Notes under the pieces: model-generated | What the model was told of the DNA's origin: nothing | The model's database searches: none | The model's input: the letters and a program-made list of their open reading frames with translations, nothing else | Program-made: the position numbers and the translations under genes | NCBI GenBank assembly: GCA_044433415.1 | Contig: JAWXTP010000012.1 | Location: forward strand, 1-43,458 | Direction of reading: 5' to 3' | Length of the DNA: 43,458 bases | From: JAWXTP01 sp044433415 | GTDB lineage: Bacteria; Bacteroidota; Bacteroidia; Bacteroidales; Rikenellaceae | Part shown: positions 22,950-31,380 of the stretch, one piece after another | Layout: each line of letters opens with the position of its first letter | Position numbering within the stretch: the stretch's first letter is position 1

Positions 22950-22982
22950 CAAATGTAATAATTATTTTTTATTTCACACAAA
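22950..22982 (-). promoter_or_regulatory. Promoter of the arginine operon
   Basis: Minus strand: TTTG at 22982-22979, 21-nt spacer, TACATTTG at 22957-22950. This predicts a leader of about 340 nt ahead of the GNAT gene. Confidence 0.75.
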
Positions 22983-22989
22983 AAAATGT

Positions 22990-22997
22990 TAATTTTG
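22990..22997 (+). promoter_or_regulatory. -7 element of the birA promoter
   Basis: TAATTTTG fits TAnnTTTG, 46 bp before birA; no clear TTTG lies at -33. It sits only 8 bp from the -33 element of the divergent arg promoter, so the two may interfere. Confidence 0.5.
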
Positions 22998-23042
22998 GCT
23001 AAAATAAGAATATTAATTTCACAATATACCAAAAATTAAACT

Positions 23043-23777
23043 ATGTTTTCAATAGAATTTATAGACGAAACAACAAGTACAAATGACGCTGTAAGAGCTT
23101 CTAACAAGCCTAATCATGTAATTGTTGCAGCAAAACAAACAAAAGGGAGAGGCCAAAAAGGAAATACTTGGGAAAGTGAAGAGGGGAAAAATTTAACATT
23201 CTCAACTTTAATAATTCCTGACTTTTTATCTTTGACAGAGCAGTTTTATATTTCAAAAACAGTGTCAAACTCACTTGTTATTACACTTAAGAGATATGGT
23301 ATTCCTGCTCAAGTGAAATGGCCAAATGATATTTATGTTGGAAGTAAAAAAATATGTGGAATTTTAATTGAGAATGATGTTACTGCAAGTGGTAAGATTC
23401 TTCGTTCAACTATAGGTGTAGGATTGAATGTTAATCAAACCGAATTTTTAAGCGACGCACCAAATCCTATATCTATGAAGCAGGTAGCAGAAAAAGATTT
23501 TGATATTGAGAATATATTAACTACTTTTACAAAAGTATTAGAGTTACAATACAAAACTCTTGAAGCAGGCTATTTACATGAGATAGATACTTATTACGAA
23601 AATAACCTTTACCTACTTAATCAGTGGGCACCGTTTAAAGAAGGCGGAAAAGCATTTAACGGTAAGATTGTGAAGGTTAAGTCTACAGGTGAGTTGCTTG
23701 TGGAAAAAGATAATGGAGAAATATCATCTTACATATTCAAAGAAATAGAATACGAAATTAATAATATTAAATCATGA
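23043..23777 (+). CDS. birA: Biotin-[acetyl-CoA-carboxylase] ligase
   Basis: 244 residues. The biotin-binding loop GRGQKGNTWES, KWPNDIYVGSKKICGILIEN and GVGLNVNQ are the standard ligase motifs. The protein begins straight at the catalytic domain (FSIEFIDETTSTNDAVR) and lacks the N-terminal HTH of E. coli BirA, so it is a monofunctional ligase that activates biotin and attaches it to carboxyl carrier proteins. It overlaps yccF by 4 bp. Confidence 0.94.
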   Translation: MFSIEFIDETTSTNDAVRASNKPNHVIVAAKQTKGRGQKGNTWESEEGKNLTFSTLIIPDFLSLTEQFYISKTVSNSLVITLKRYGIPAQVKWPNDIYVGSKKICGILIENDVTASGKILRSTIGVGLNVNQTEFLSDAPNPISMKQVAEKDFDIENILTTFTKVLELQYKTLEAGYLHEIDTYYENNLYLLNQWAPFKEGGKAFNGKIVKVKSTGELLVEKDNGEISSYIFKEIEYEINNIKS

Positions 23778-24154
23778 CGCTTATGAACTTGTTAGGTAAC
23801 ATTATTTGGTTGATTTTTGGTGGTTTGTTAACCGCTATTGAGTACTTTATAGCAGGTATAACTTTATGTTGTACTATTATAGGTATACCCTTTGGGATTC
23901 AGGTATTTAAGTTAGGGATGTTAGCTTTAGCACCATTTGGTAGAACAACAGTGCAAACAGAGAAAGCAGGAGGTTGTTTAGCTATTATTATGAATGTAAT
24001 TTGGATTTTCTTTGGAATCTCTATTGCTATAACTCATGTTATAACTGGGTTATTACTATTTATAACAATAATAGGTATTCCTTTTGGAAAACAACATTTC
24101 AAACTTGCAGCAGTTGCTTTGACTCCGTTTGGTCGTGAAATTATTTCTGAATAA
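23774..24154 (+). CDS. yccF: YccF-family inner membrane protein
   Basis: 126 residues with two tandem halves, each a hydrophobic stretch followed by TIIGIPFG-x-Q-x-FKL and a L-x-PFGR end (about residues 30-55 and 95-122), which is the tandem YccF domain. At least three to four membrane segments are evident. The start ATG overlaps the birA stop (ATGA), indicating translational coupling. The function of the family is not established. Confidence 0.9.
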   Translation: MTLMNLLGNIIWLIFGGLLTAIEYFIAGITLCCTIIGIPFGIQVFKLGMLALAPFGRTTVQTEKAGGCLAIIMNVIWIFFGISIAITHVITGLLLFITIIGIPFGKQHFKLAAVALTPFGREIISE

Positions 24155-24178
24155 GGAATATGATGCACATTTAGAGAA

Positions 24179-24220
24179 CACAAAATCCATTCTACAACAT
24201 AATGCAGAATGGATTTTGTG
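24179..24220. terminator. Bidirectional terminator between yccF and the SIMPL gene
   Basis: Perfect 15-bp stem (24179-24193 with 24206-24220, CACAAAATCCATTCT) with 12-nt loop, T-rich on both outer sides, located between convergent genes. Confidence 0.85.
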
Positions 24221-24224
24221 TTTA

Positions 24225-24923
24225 TTATTGATTGTCTAAGATAAGAAATCTTACAGTTACATTGGCTGTAACTTTTGTAGGTTCATATTCTATCTCACTT
24301 AGTTCGGAAAATGTTTCGCTCAATGCTCCATCTTTAGTTGCCAAATTGCTAGATCTTACAACAATAGGGTTGTTGTAATAGTTGTAATTAGAGTCAACTA
24401 TTAAAATAACCTTACCTAATTCGTATCCCATTGATTTAACCATGGCTTTAGCCTGTGTCTTAGCATCTTGTAAAGCTCCTTTCTTAGCATCTAGTACATG
24501 AGATTTGTAATTTTTTAAACCTGTATGTTTCACAGATACATTTTTGATATCCTCAGCATTTAGAGCATAGATAATTTCATTTATTTGATAACAATTATCT
24601 AGGATAAGAGAAAATCTTTTTTTAGCTAGTATGTTATTGCGTTTTGCACTTGAGGTATTATAAGTGTTTATTTTTAAAGACTTATCCGTGTCTATATCTA
24701 GTTTTTTTAATACTTCAAGCATTTTGCGCTCTTGTTTTAAAAGAGTGCTTTTCGCAGCTGACGAGTTTTCCTCTAGAATAATACTTAAAACTATAGAGTC
24801 AGGAAGAATCTCGTTTGTGCAATTTCCCTTAATTTCAATATAGTCTCTATTTGAAACATCTTGTGCTTTTAATTCTACTTGTGAAAGTAATACTAAAGCA
24901 AATAATAACATTAATTTTCTCAT
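24225..24923 (-). CDS. SIMPL-domain (DUF541) periplasmic protein
   Basis: 232 residues with a cleavable signal peptide (MRKLMLLFALVLLSQVELKAQ). The body has SIMPL/DUF541 features: IEIKGNCTNEILPDSIVLSI at the start, ALQDAKTQAKAMVKSMGYELG in the middle (the conserved A-x-x-x-A-x-x-x-A-x-x-x-G-x-x-L-G helix), and VTANVTVRFLI at the end. Homologues are periplasmic or outer-membrane associated and linked to stress responses. It is a lone gene on the minus strand, closed by a bidirectional terminator. Confidence 0.88.
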   Translation of the reverse strand: MRKLMLLFALVLLSQVELKAQDVSNRDYIEIKGNCTNEILPDSIVLSIILEENSSAAKSTLLKQERKMLEVLKKLDIDTDKSLKINTYNTSSAKRNNILAKKRFSLILDNCYQINEIIYALNAEDIKNVSVKHTGLKNYKSHVLDAKKGALQDAKTQAKAMVKSMGYELGKVILIVDSNYNYYNNPIVVRSSNLATKDGALSETFSELSEIEYEPTKVTANVTVRFLILDNQ

Positions 24924-25016
24924 AATCGTAGTATTTAAGTAGGGTAAAATAATTATTGGTGTATTTTTAAGAGTGCTGTTAAAAATATGGCAATAATTGT
25001 TTTAGACTACTTATGT

Positions 25017-25580
25017 TTATTTATTGTTCTCAAAAAGGTCTATTTGTCCTTTCTCAGCTTTTTTGTGTATCATAGAAAGCTCAGCTAGTAAAGGAGAAAT
25101 AAGTTCTAGTGCATCGTTTATATACTTTTTGTCTTCGCCTTTTAGTCTCATTAGTACAACTGAATATAAAACTCTAAAACATGCTTCAAGGTCAGAAATA
25201 CCTTTTGTTTGGAACTGTTCTTTTATCTTAGGAAGTTCATCTTTTATAGCTTCATACTTTAATTTATATGATTTAGATGCTTCAAGGTCGTTCTTTAATA
25301 ATAAAAGATGTAAGTCATTAAGCTCAGCAATTAAGTGTAGAGAATGGTCTATATGTCCAGCTTCAGTTTTGCCCTCTGTTTTAAGGATATTAACAATGTC
25401 AATATACCAGAAAAATACAGTTTGTTTTTGGTCATCATCTAATTCTTTTTGAGGCTCTACAAGAGTAGCATATATTTTACCTGCATCAAAATTTAGTGCA
25501 CGTAATAAATCCTCTAACTGCCATAAATACAATATGTATTCGGCTATGTTTTCTGTTCTTTTTTGTTTTGCTATTAACAT
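25017..25580 (-). CDS. DUF4924-family protein
   Basis: 187 residues, all-alpha, acidic, no signal peptide. The N-terminus MLIAKQKRTENIAEYILYLWQLEDLLRA is characteristic of the Bacteroidetes DUF4924 family as I remember it. Function is unknown. It lies 41 bp after the S4-domain gene on the same strand and might be part of the rplY-pth-S4 group. Confidence 0.75.
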   Translation of the reverse strand: MLIAKQKRTENIAEYILYLWQLEDLLRALNFDAGKIYATLVEPQKELDDDQKQTVFFWYIDIVNILKTEGKTEAGHIDHSLHLIAELNDLHLLLLKNDLEASKSYKLKYEAIKDELPKIKEQFQTKGISDLEACFRVLYSVVLMRLKGEDKKYINDALELISPLLAELSMIHKKAEKGQIDLFENNK

Positions 25581-25621
25581 TTTGCTCCGTTTTTATGTTC
25601 GAAAATTCGAATAAAATCTAA

Positions 25622-26044
25622 TTAATCTTCAGTGTAACCAAAATCATTATCATCACTAAAGAAATCGTCCATCAATAAATCAATATCACGACGTTCTTTC
25701 TTAGTAGGTCGCCCTGTTCCTCTGTCACGTTGAAGGTGGAAAGTTATGTTTTGCGTTAATTTATCAAGCTCACTTTGAGGAGTGATATTTTCCATATATG
25801 TAGGTACATCTTTAGCACCTACACGGCTTTTAATCATAGCGATAGATTTGAAAGAGAAGATAACAGGCATGCGTTTTACGGATACTATATCTCCAACTTT
25901 CACCTCACGACTAGGCTTAACAATAGAATTATTTATCATAATTTTATTGTTTTTACAGGCATCTGCTGCTAAGGCTCTAGTTTTAAACAATCTCACAGAC
26001 CATAGCCACTTATCTATTCTAATTGTTTTATCCTCTTTTTCCAT
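25622..26044 (-). CDS. S4-domain RNA-binding protein (Hsp15/HslR-like)
   Basis: 140 residues. The S4 fold is at residues ~8-65: IRIDKWLWSVRLFKTRALAADAC, INNSIVKPSREVKVGDIVSV. The acidic tail (LLMDDFFSDDNDFGYTED) follows a KKERRDID segment seen in HslR-like proteins. Members bind stalled 50S subunits carrying peptidyl-tRNA. It lies 1 bp after pth, whose product rescues peptidyl-tRNA, which supports a shared role in ribosome rescue. Confidence 0.88.
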   Translation of the reverse strand: MEKEDKTIRIDKWLWSVRLFKTRALAADACKNNKIMINNSIVKPSREVKVGDIVSVKRMPVIFSFKSIAMIKSRVGAKDVPTYMENITPQSELDKLTQNITFHLQRDRGTGRPTKKERRDIDLLMDDFFSDDNDFGYTED

Positions 26045-26045
26045 A

Positions 26046-26609
26046 TTACTTTTTGTTATAGCTATTCATAGTACGTTCTATTCCTGCTAGGGCAAAAGAT
26101 TTAACAGCCTCACCTGCAACTTTAAGTCGTTCAGGCATAGCTGTTTTTTCTTCGTCAGTCCATTCTCCTAGCACGTAGTCAATTTGGAAACCTTTAGGGA
26201 AGTCTCCACCTATTCCAAATCTTATTCTAGCGTAAGAATTGTGTCCAAGAATTTCATTAATATTCTTTAAACCATTGTGTCCGCCATCGCTACCTTTTGT
26301 TCTAATTCTTATAGAACCGTAAGGGATTGCGATATCGTCTACAAGGATTAATACATTAGAAATTTCTATTCCCAATTTCTGCATCCAGTAATTAAGAGCC
26401 TTGCCGCTTAAGTTCATATATGTAGACGGCTTAAGTAAAACTAAAATTTTGTTTTTTACTTTTACTTCGCACACATCACCATATCTCTCAGTTTTGAAAC
26501 TTACGCCAGCATCTTGTGCGATATGGTCAACTATTTTAAAGCCTATGTTGTGTCTTGTGTTTGTATATTCAGAACCAATGTTGCCTAATCCAACTATTAA
26601 ATACTTCAT
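26046..26609 (-). CDS. pth: Peptidyl-tRNA hydrolase
   Basis: 187 residues from the preferred start 26609 (MKYLIVGLGNIGSEYTNTRHNIGF); an upstream ATG at 26654 adds 15 non-homologous residues. Catalytic and binding motifs are GLGN, N-x-x-H-N-x-G, LLKPSTYMNLSG, DDIAIPYG, and GSDGGHNGLKNI. It releases peptides from prematurely dropped peptidyl-tRNA. It follows rplY, from which it is separated by a terminator. Confidence 0.95.
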   Translation of the reverse strand: MKYLIVGLGNIGSEYTNTRHNIGFKIVDHIAQDAGVSFKTERYGDVCEVKVKNKILVLLKPSTYMNLSGKALNYWMQKLGIEISNVLILVDDIAIPYGSIRIRTKGSDGGHNGLKNINEILGHNSYARIRFGIGGDFPKGFQIDYVLGEWTDEEKTAMPERLKVAGEAVKSFALAGIERTMNSYNKK

Positions 26610-26653
26610 TTTATATAACGATAATGAAACTTTGATTATTTTATGAGAACTCA

Positions 26654-26693
26654 ATTAAAAAAAAGGTGAGCAAAGAAATCCTAGCTCACCTTT
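26654..26693 (-). terminator. Terminator after rplY
   Basis: 10-bp stem AAAGGTGAGC/GCTCACCTTT, 12-nt loop, followed by T8 on the minus strand; 24 bp past the rplY stop. Confidence 0.88.
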
Positions 26694-26716
26694 AATTTTT
26701 ATAGATAGTCTACTAA

Positions 26717-27298
26717 CTATTTTTTTGCAGCAGCAGCAGCAGCAGCACCACGAGCAGCACGAGTCATCTTAACAGCACAGATTGCAGTAGTTGCAGGAGT
26801 GTTGATTTCAAGACCTTCGAAGTTTACGTCAGAAACGAAGATAGATTTACCTAATTGTAGTTTAGTGATATCAACAGTAAGAGTGTCAGTAAGGTTTTCG
26901 ATTTGACCTGTAACACGAAGTTTACGTTTAGATAACATTAATTTACCACCTTGTTTAACACCTTCAGAGTTACCTGTAAGAACAACAGGAATATCAATAG
27001 TAACAGGTTTTCCAGGGATAACACGGAAGAAGTCAATGTGAAGAACTTCTTCTTTTACTGGGTGAAATTGAACTTCACGCATAACAGCAACTTCTTGTTT
27101 GCCATCAATGTCAAAATTGATAATATAAGAGCTATCTGTGTAGATAAGTTTTCTTAAATCACCAGCTTCAATTGCAAAGTGTACGTTTTCGCCACCACCA
27201 TAAATAACACATGGAACTTGACCGTTTCTTCTAAATGTTTTGCTTTCTTTAGTACCGAAGTTTTCTCTTGCAATACCTTTAATTTCGATAGTTTTCAT
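26717..27298 (-). CDS. rplY: 50S ribosomal protein L25 (CTC form)
   Basis: 193 residues. The N-terminal L25 domain (IEIKGIARENFGTKESKTFRR, GQVPCVIYGG) binds 5S rRNA. It is followed by the TL5/CTC C-terminal beta domain (VLHIDFFRVIPGKPVTIDIPV) and an Ala-rich tail (ARGAAAAAAAKK). It is the long CTC variant rather than the short E. coli form. The repetitive GCA codons in the tail are a local low-complexity feature. Confidence 0.95.
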   Translation of the reverse strand: MKTIEIKGIARENFGTKESKTFRRNGQVPCVIYGGGENVHFAIEAGDLRKLIYTDSSYIINFDIDGKQEVAVMREVQFHPVKEEVLHIDFFRVIPGKPVTIDIPVVLTGNSEGVKQGGKLMLSKRKLRVTGQIENLTDTLTVDITKLQLGKSIFVSDVNFEGLEINTPATTAICAVKMTRAARGAAAAAAAKK

Positions 27299-27384
27299 CT
27301 TTTTATAAAAAATGTAAAAATTAATATTATGATGTTACTCAAGATTGTCTCATGAACAATCCACCCATCACATCTTTTCGGCGA

Positions 27385-27392
27385 CAAAGGTA
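27385..27392 (-). promoter_or_regulatory. -7 element of the rplY promoter
   Basis: TACCTTTG on the minus strand; only TTGC, not TTTG, lies 18 nt upstream. The 505-bp rplY-DUF3276 gap otherwise holds this and the divergent promoter at 27612-27641, and I see nothing else in it. Confidence 0.6.
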
Positions 27393-27611
27393 GTCATTTT
27401 TTTTTAATTTGCAATTCATTTGTAAATGTTTTAGTAATATTGTTTTAAGAGAGTTTTTAAACCCAATTTTTAGAACTTCTCTTAAATGTATTTTGCTTTT
27501 GTATTTGCTGTAAAAATTAAATAATTTACTTTAATAAGAAAAATAATTAGGTTGAAAATAACGTATTTTGTAGCTCTAAACGTGGTTTTGCTAAAATTTA
27601 GCAAAAAAATA

Positions 27612-27641
27612 TTTGTTTTTTAAAAAAAACTGTTACCTTTG
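27612..27641 (+). promoter_or_regulatory. Promoter of the DUF3276 gene
   Basis: TTTG at 27612-27615, 18-nt spacer, TACCTTTG at 27634-27641, giving a 5' UTR of about 155 nt. Confidence 0.7.
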
Positions 27642-27803
27642 CTATTGAAGAGATTACATAAACTAAGACGGATATTATTTAATTAGTATTTACCTAAACT
27701 ACATAAATAATGATTTTTTAGTAGAGAAATTACAAAATTTAATATGAAGTAATATTATTATGATGAATCTGCTAAATTAAATGTTTAACCTAAATTTAAT
27801 GCT

Positions 27804-28184
27804 ATGAGTGAATTTAACAACAGACGTGATAATGAATTTGAAGGCGGAGACGAAGTGTTTTCAAAAGTAGTTAGAGCTGGACGTAGAACTTATTTTTTTG
27901 ATGTAAAAGCTACTAGAGCTAATGACTATTATTTAATAGTGACTGAAAGTAGAAAGAAACAAGGAAGAAATGGAGATCCTATTTTTGAAAAACATAAGAT
28001 TTTTCTTTATAAAGAAGTTTTCTGTAAATTTGTTGAAGGTTTAGAAGCAGCAGTAGACTATATTAAAACTGCAAAACCTGAGTTCTTTGCTGAAAAAGGC
28101 CTTGAAAAAGTTCCAGTGGAGCAACAATCGCCTAATGAGAACGATATGCTTACTGTGTCAGAAGAAGAATTTGATAACCTGTAA
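27804..28184 (+). CDS. PUR-alpha-like DUF3276 protein
   Basis: 126 residues. VFSKVVRAGRRTYFFDVKATRANDYYLIVTESRKK is the single PUR repeat of the DUF3276 family, a beta-beta-beta-beta-alpha fold resembling eukaryotic Pur-alpha and able to bind nucleic acid. The C-terminus is acidic and probably disordered. It is monocistronic: own promoter upstream and a strong terminator downstream. Its biological role in Bacteroidetes is not established. Confidence 0.88.
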   Translation: MSEFNNRRDNEFEGGDEVFSKVVRAGRRTYFFDVKATRANDYYLIVTESRKKQGRNGDPIFEKHKIFLYKEVFCKFVEGLEAAVDYIKTAKPEFFAEKGLEKVPVEQQSPNENDMLTVSEEEFDNL

Positions 28185-28206
28185 GAGTTCTTGCATTAAA
28201 AGGAGT

Positions 28207-28256
28207 ACATATAAAATAAATAAAATCTAATTTTATTTATTTTATATGTGCTTTTT
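28207..28256 (+). terminator. Terminator of the DUF3276 gene
   Basis: Perfect 19-bp AT-rich stem (28207-28225 with 28231-28249), 5-nt loop, followed by GCTTTTTT. Confidence 0.85.
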
Positions 28257-28308
28257 TATTATTTTTGGTCAATAATTATACGGTAATTTCCTATTAAAAA
28301 ACAAAACA

Positions 28309-29355
28309 TTGACTAAAGAGAAAGTATATATTGGCGTTAGCGGAGGTGTTGATTCAGCAGCAGCAGTTCTTATATTAAAAAATAAAGGATATGATGTAGT
28401 TGGGGTTTATATTGATATGTTGGGCGATGAAAATAATGATATAGATATCTTAAAAGAAAGATTAGATGTTGAAATTATTGTGGTAAACGCTCATGAAGAG
28501 TTTGAAAGACAAGTGGTTTCACCATTTGTAGAGGCGTATGTTAATGGAGAAACTCCATCACCTTGTTCTGTGTGTAATCCTTTAATAAAGTGGGATATAC
28601 TTATAAAAACAGCTAATAAATATTCAGGAGAAAGCGCAAAAGTTGCTACAGGGCATTATGCACAAGTTGTAGAACGTGATTCTTTATTGTATATAGCAAA
28701 GGCTAAAGATGAATTAAAAAATCAATCTTATTATTTGTGGAGGTTGTCACAAGACGTATTAAAAAGAGCATTATTTCCTTTAGGATCATATTTAAAATCT
28801 GAACTTAAAGAAATGATGAGTGCAAAGGGATATGATTTTGTCGCAAAGAAAAAGGAAAGTATGGGAGTTTGTTTTTTAAAAGGAAAGTCCTATCAAGAAT
28901 TTCTATTAAATCGTGTACCTGAACTTAATAACCTTGAAGGAGGTGAACTCCTAAGTGCAGATAATACGGTTATAGGGCATCATAAAGGCTATCCATTTTA
29001 TACATTAGCACAGAGAAAAGGTTTGCCTATAGAAAAGGGTAAATGTGTAGTGAAAATAGACAAAGATGCTAATAGGCTATTTGTAGGCACTCCTGAAGAT
29101 CTTAAAACAAGAAATCTAATAGTTAAGGATTATAAGATAGTAAATAAAAAAGAGTTTTTTAGTTCTGATAAGTTGTCATTGTGTGTGCGCGGTATAGGTG
29201 AAAACCCTCAGGGATATTGTAAGGTAGAACTTATAGAGAATGACCAAAAATTATCTATAGAAATATTGGACGATGATGCTTGGGCAGTAACTGCTGGACA
29301 ACCTGTTGTATTTTATATTGACAATGTTGTTGTGGGTGGGGCTATTTGTTGTTAA
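28309..29355 (+). CDS. mnmA: tRNA-specific 2-thiouridylase MnmA
   Basis: 348 residues. The PP-loop GVSGGVDSAAAVLIL is at the start, the first catalytic Cys is in PSPCSVCN, ATGHYAQV and KNQSYYLWRL follow, and the second catalytic Cys is in GVCFLKGKSYQEFL. It carries out s2U34 thiolation of Lys/Glu/Gln tRNAs. The start is a TTG at 28309: the nearest in-frame upstream codon is a stop at 28273 and there is no ATG between. Bacteroidetes often carry more than one MnmA-like gene, so this may be a second copy. Confidence 0.92.
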   Translation: MTKEKVYIGVSGGVDSAAAVLILKNKGYDVVGVYIDMLGDENNDIDILKERLDVEIIVVNAHEEFERQVVSPFVEAYVNGETPSPCSVCNPLIKWDILIKTANKYSGESAKVATGHYAQVVERDSLLYIAKAKDELKNQSYYLWRLSQDVLKRALFPLGSYLKSELKEMMSAKGYDFVAKKKESMGVCFLKGKSYQEFLLNRVPELNNLEGGELLSADNTVIGHHKGYPFYTLAQRKGLPIEKGKCVVKIDKDANRLFVGTPEDLKTRNLIVKDYKIVNKKEFFSSDKLSLCVRGIGENPQGYCKVELIENDQKLSIEILDDDAWAVTAGQPVVFYIDNVVVGGAICC

Positions 29356-29413
29356 TTTCACTATCTTTGCAGGAAATAAGATACTGTCCGGCAGAAACTC
29401 TAAGTCGTTTTTT

Positions 29414-29467
29414 TAAGCGGACATTCTGCTTTCTGTCCTATGCAGGCAAAGTTGTATGAGGCAGGAC
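29414..29467. repeat. Dispersed intergenic repeat, inverted relative to 7390-7425
   Basis: On the minus strand it reads TTTGCCTGCATAGGACAGAA and then TGTCCGCTT, matching the element between tyrA and aroG. CTGTCCT and AGGACAG flank it as a potential stem. Confidence 0.5.
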
Positions 29468-29488
29468 AGTAATTTAATAAAATATAAT

Positions 29489-30736
29489 ATGGGTAAAAAA
29501 GTAATAGTTATAGGCGGTGGAGCCGCAGGTCTTATGGCAGCATATCATATAGCCGAAAAAGGGCATGGTGTTATTGTGTTAGAGAAGATGGAAAAATGTT
29601 GTCGGAAAGTGAGAATCACAGGTAAAGGTCGTTGTAATATAACTAATACAAGACAGCCCGAACAGATATTAGAAAAGGTAAGAGCAGGTAGAGAGTTTGT
29701 TTCTGGTGCTTTATATAGTTACCCTAGCCAAAAGGTTATTGATTTTTTCGAAAAATTTGGAGTAGAGACTGTTGTTGAACGTGGAGATAGAGTTTTTCCC
29801 AAAAGTGGTAAAGCATGGGATGTTGCATCAGCATTAGAAAGAGCTGCAAAGAGTGCAGGAGCAGAAATTCTATGTAACGCAAAGGTAGAGTATATAGATG
29901 TTACTAGAGATGGTAAAATTTGTGGTATAGAATATTCTTCTAAAGGAAAAGGAAGACAGAAATTAATATGTGACACAGTAGTTGTTGCTACAGGAGGTTG
30001 CTCTTACTCTCTTACAGGTTCTGACGGTGATGGTTATAATTTTGCCTATGAATTAGGGCACGAGATAATGCCATTATTTCCGTCCTTAGTTCCTTTGGAG
30101 GTGAAATCAAATCACCTTAAACAACTAAATAGGTTGCTGTTAAAAAATATAAATGTAAAACTTGAGATAAACGGTGAGAGTGTTAGAGAGGAATTTGGAG
30201 AATTAGAATTTACTCAATTTGGTATAATGGGTGCAGCAGTTTTAAAGTTAAGTCGTGATGCTGTTTCTGCATTAATAGACAAAAAACGTGTTTCTGTTAT
30301 TTTGGATATTAAGCCATCGTTAAGTGTTGCTAAGCTAATGGGGAGATTCTCTAGAGAGCTAGAGGCTAATCAAAATCTTAATGTACAGGGTTTGCTTCGT
30401 AAGTTAATGCCTCAACCTCTTGTTAGTGCACTTATAGATTATATCAAAATAAGACCTAATATGTTTGTTAGAGAGTTAACAGAGAAACAAAGAGAGCATA
30501 TAATATCAAGCATAAAGTCTTACAAATTAGAAGTAATAACGTATCGTTCATTTAGAGAAGCTATAGTAACTGCTGGTGGAGTTTCGACTAAAGAAGTTGA
30601 AAAATCAACTATGGAATCTAAAATTGTAGGAGGATTATACTTTGTTGGAGAAGTTTTAGATATAGATGCAGACACAGGTGGATATAATCTGCAACTAGCA
30701 TTTTCGACAGCATATCAAATGGCAAAAAACTTGTAA
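29489..30736 (+). CDS. YhiN/HI0933-type FAD-dependent oxidoreductase
   Basis: 415 residues from ATG 29489 (MGKKVIVIGGGAAGLMAAYH); an ATG at 29456 would prepend 11 residues before the dinucleotide fold. RITGKGRCNITN is the diagnostic HI0933 motif, VVVATGGCSYSLTGSDGDGY follows, and the end GVSTKEVEKSTMESKIVGGLYFVGEVLD plus GGYNLQLAFSTA is typical. It is a flavoprotein; the physiological substrate of the family is unknown. Confidence 0.92.
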   Translation: MGKKVIVIGGGAAGLMAAYHIAEKGHGVIVLEKMEKCCRKVRITGKGRCNITNTRQPEQILEKVRAGREFVSGALYSYPSQKVIDFFEKFGVETVVERGDRVFPKSGKAWDVASALERAAKSAGAEILCNAKVEYIDVTRDGKICGIEYSSKGKGRQKLICDTVVVATGGCSYSLTGSDGDGYNFAYELGHEIMPLFPSLVPLEVKSNHLKQLNRLLLKNINVKLEINGESVREEFGELEFTQFGIMGAAVLKLSRDAVSALIDKKRVSVILDIKPSLSVAKLMGRFSRELEANQNLNVQGLLRKLMPQPLVSALIDYIKIRPNMFVRELTEKQREHIISSIKSYKLEVITYRSFREAIVTAGGVSTKEVEKSTMESKIVGGLYFVGEVLDIDADTGGYNLQLAFSTAYQMAKNL

Positions 30737-30789
30737 TTTGTGCTAAGCGCAAAATGTTTTGTATTTGACAAATTGTGTAACATTAGTTA

Positions 30790-31380
30790 ATGTTTTCTAA
30801 AATGGTAAAAATAAAAAAAATATCACTTAGAGAAGTAGGTTTAAAGACTAAATTAAAATTTAAACTCTCAAAAAAATATAGTAAAATAAAATATTTACTT
30901 AGAGTAAAGCATTTTAGAGGAAGAGATGTACATTCGCCTTTTATGTATGGTATTGTACGTAAGGCTCTTATGAATCGCAGGGGGAAGCATTTAATTATTA
31001 ATGCTAAGTTGTATGATTTTTTAGGTCAATGTGGTTATATAAGCAGTTCAAGAAAGCGGATATGTAGAATATTTACTTACCTAGAACTAGAGGACTATAT
31101 GAAAATTGATTCTTATAATAACTCTAACGGTTTGATAGTTCTTGAAAATTCTCAAGAATTTGAGGCATTAAAAAAATGTGTTGAGGAGATACGAAATTCT
31201 GGAGCTTTTGCTTTTATAACTTTGGGTAATATCTATGCAGATGATAAGGCTAATTTGTTATGGAATAAGATAATCTTTGAGTTGGATTGCGTGGCTGTAG
31301 ATCTTTATCATGAGGGTTTAATTTTTGTAAATGAAAGTTTGTGTAAACAAGATTATAAAATGAAATTTCAAGTGCTATGA
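30790..31380 (+). CDS. Degenerate class I methyltransferase-like protein
   Basis: 196 residues, basic. KHFRGRDVHSPFMYGIVRKAL resembles the 'HSPFvY' N-terminal signature of a Bacteroidetes class I SAM methyltransferase family. The end NIYADDKANLLWNKIIFELDCVAVDLYHEGLIFVNE resembles the end of the same family. The middle is short and I see no E/D-x-G-x-G-x-G SAM-binding loop, so the Rossmann core appears deleted or eroded. It is translationally coupled to the adenosyltransferase gene (4-bp overlap), so it is expressed if its neighbour is. Probably catalytically inactive; function unknown. Confidence 0.6.
   Translation: MFSKMVKIKKISLREVGLKTKLKFKLSKKYSKIKYLLRVKHFRGRDVHSPFMYGIVRKALMNRRGKHLIINAKLYDFLGQCGYISSSRKRICRIFTYLELEDYMKIDSYNNSNGLIVLENSQEFEALKKCVEEIRNSGAFAFITLGNIYADDKANLLWNKIIFELDCVAVDLYHEGLIFVNESLCKQDYKMKFQVL

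Noticed and set aside
27393..27610. A hidden gene or RNA in the rplY-DUF3276 gap
   Set aside because: AT-rich, no ORF with coding character and no strong stem; only the two divergent promoters are convincing.
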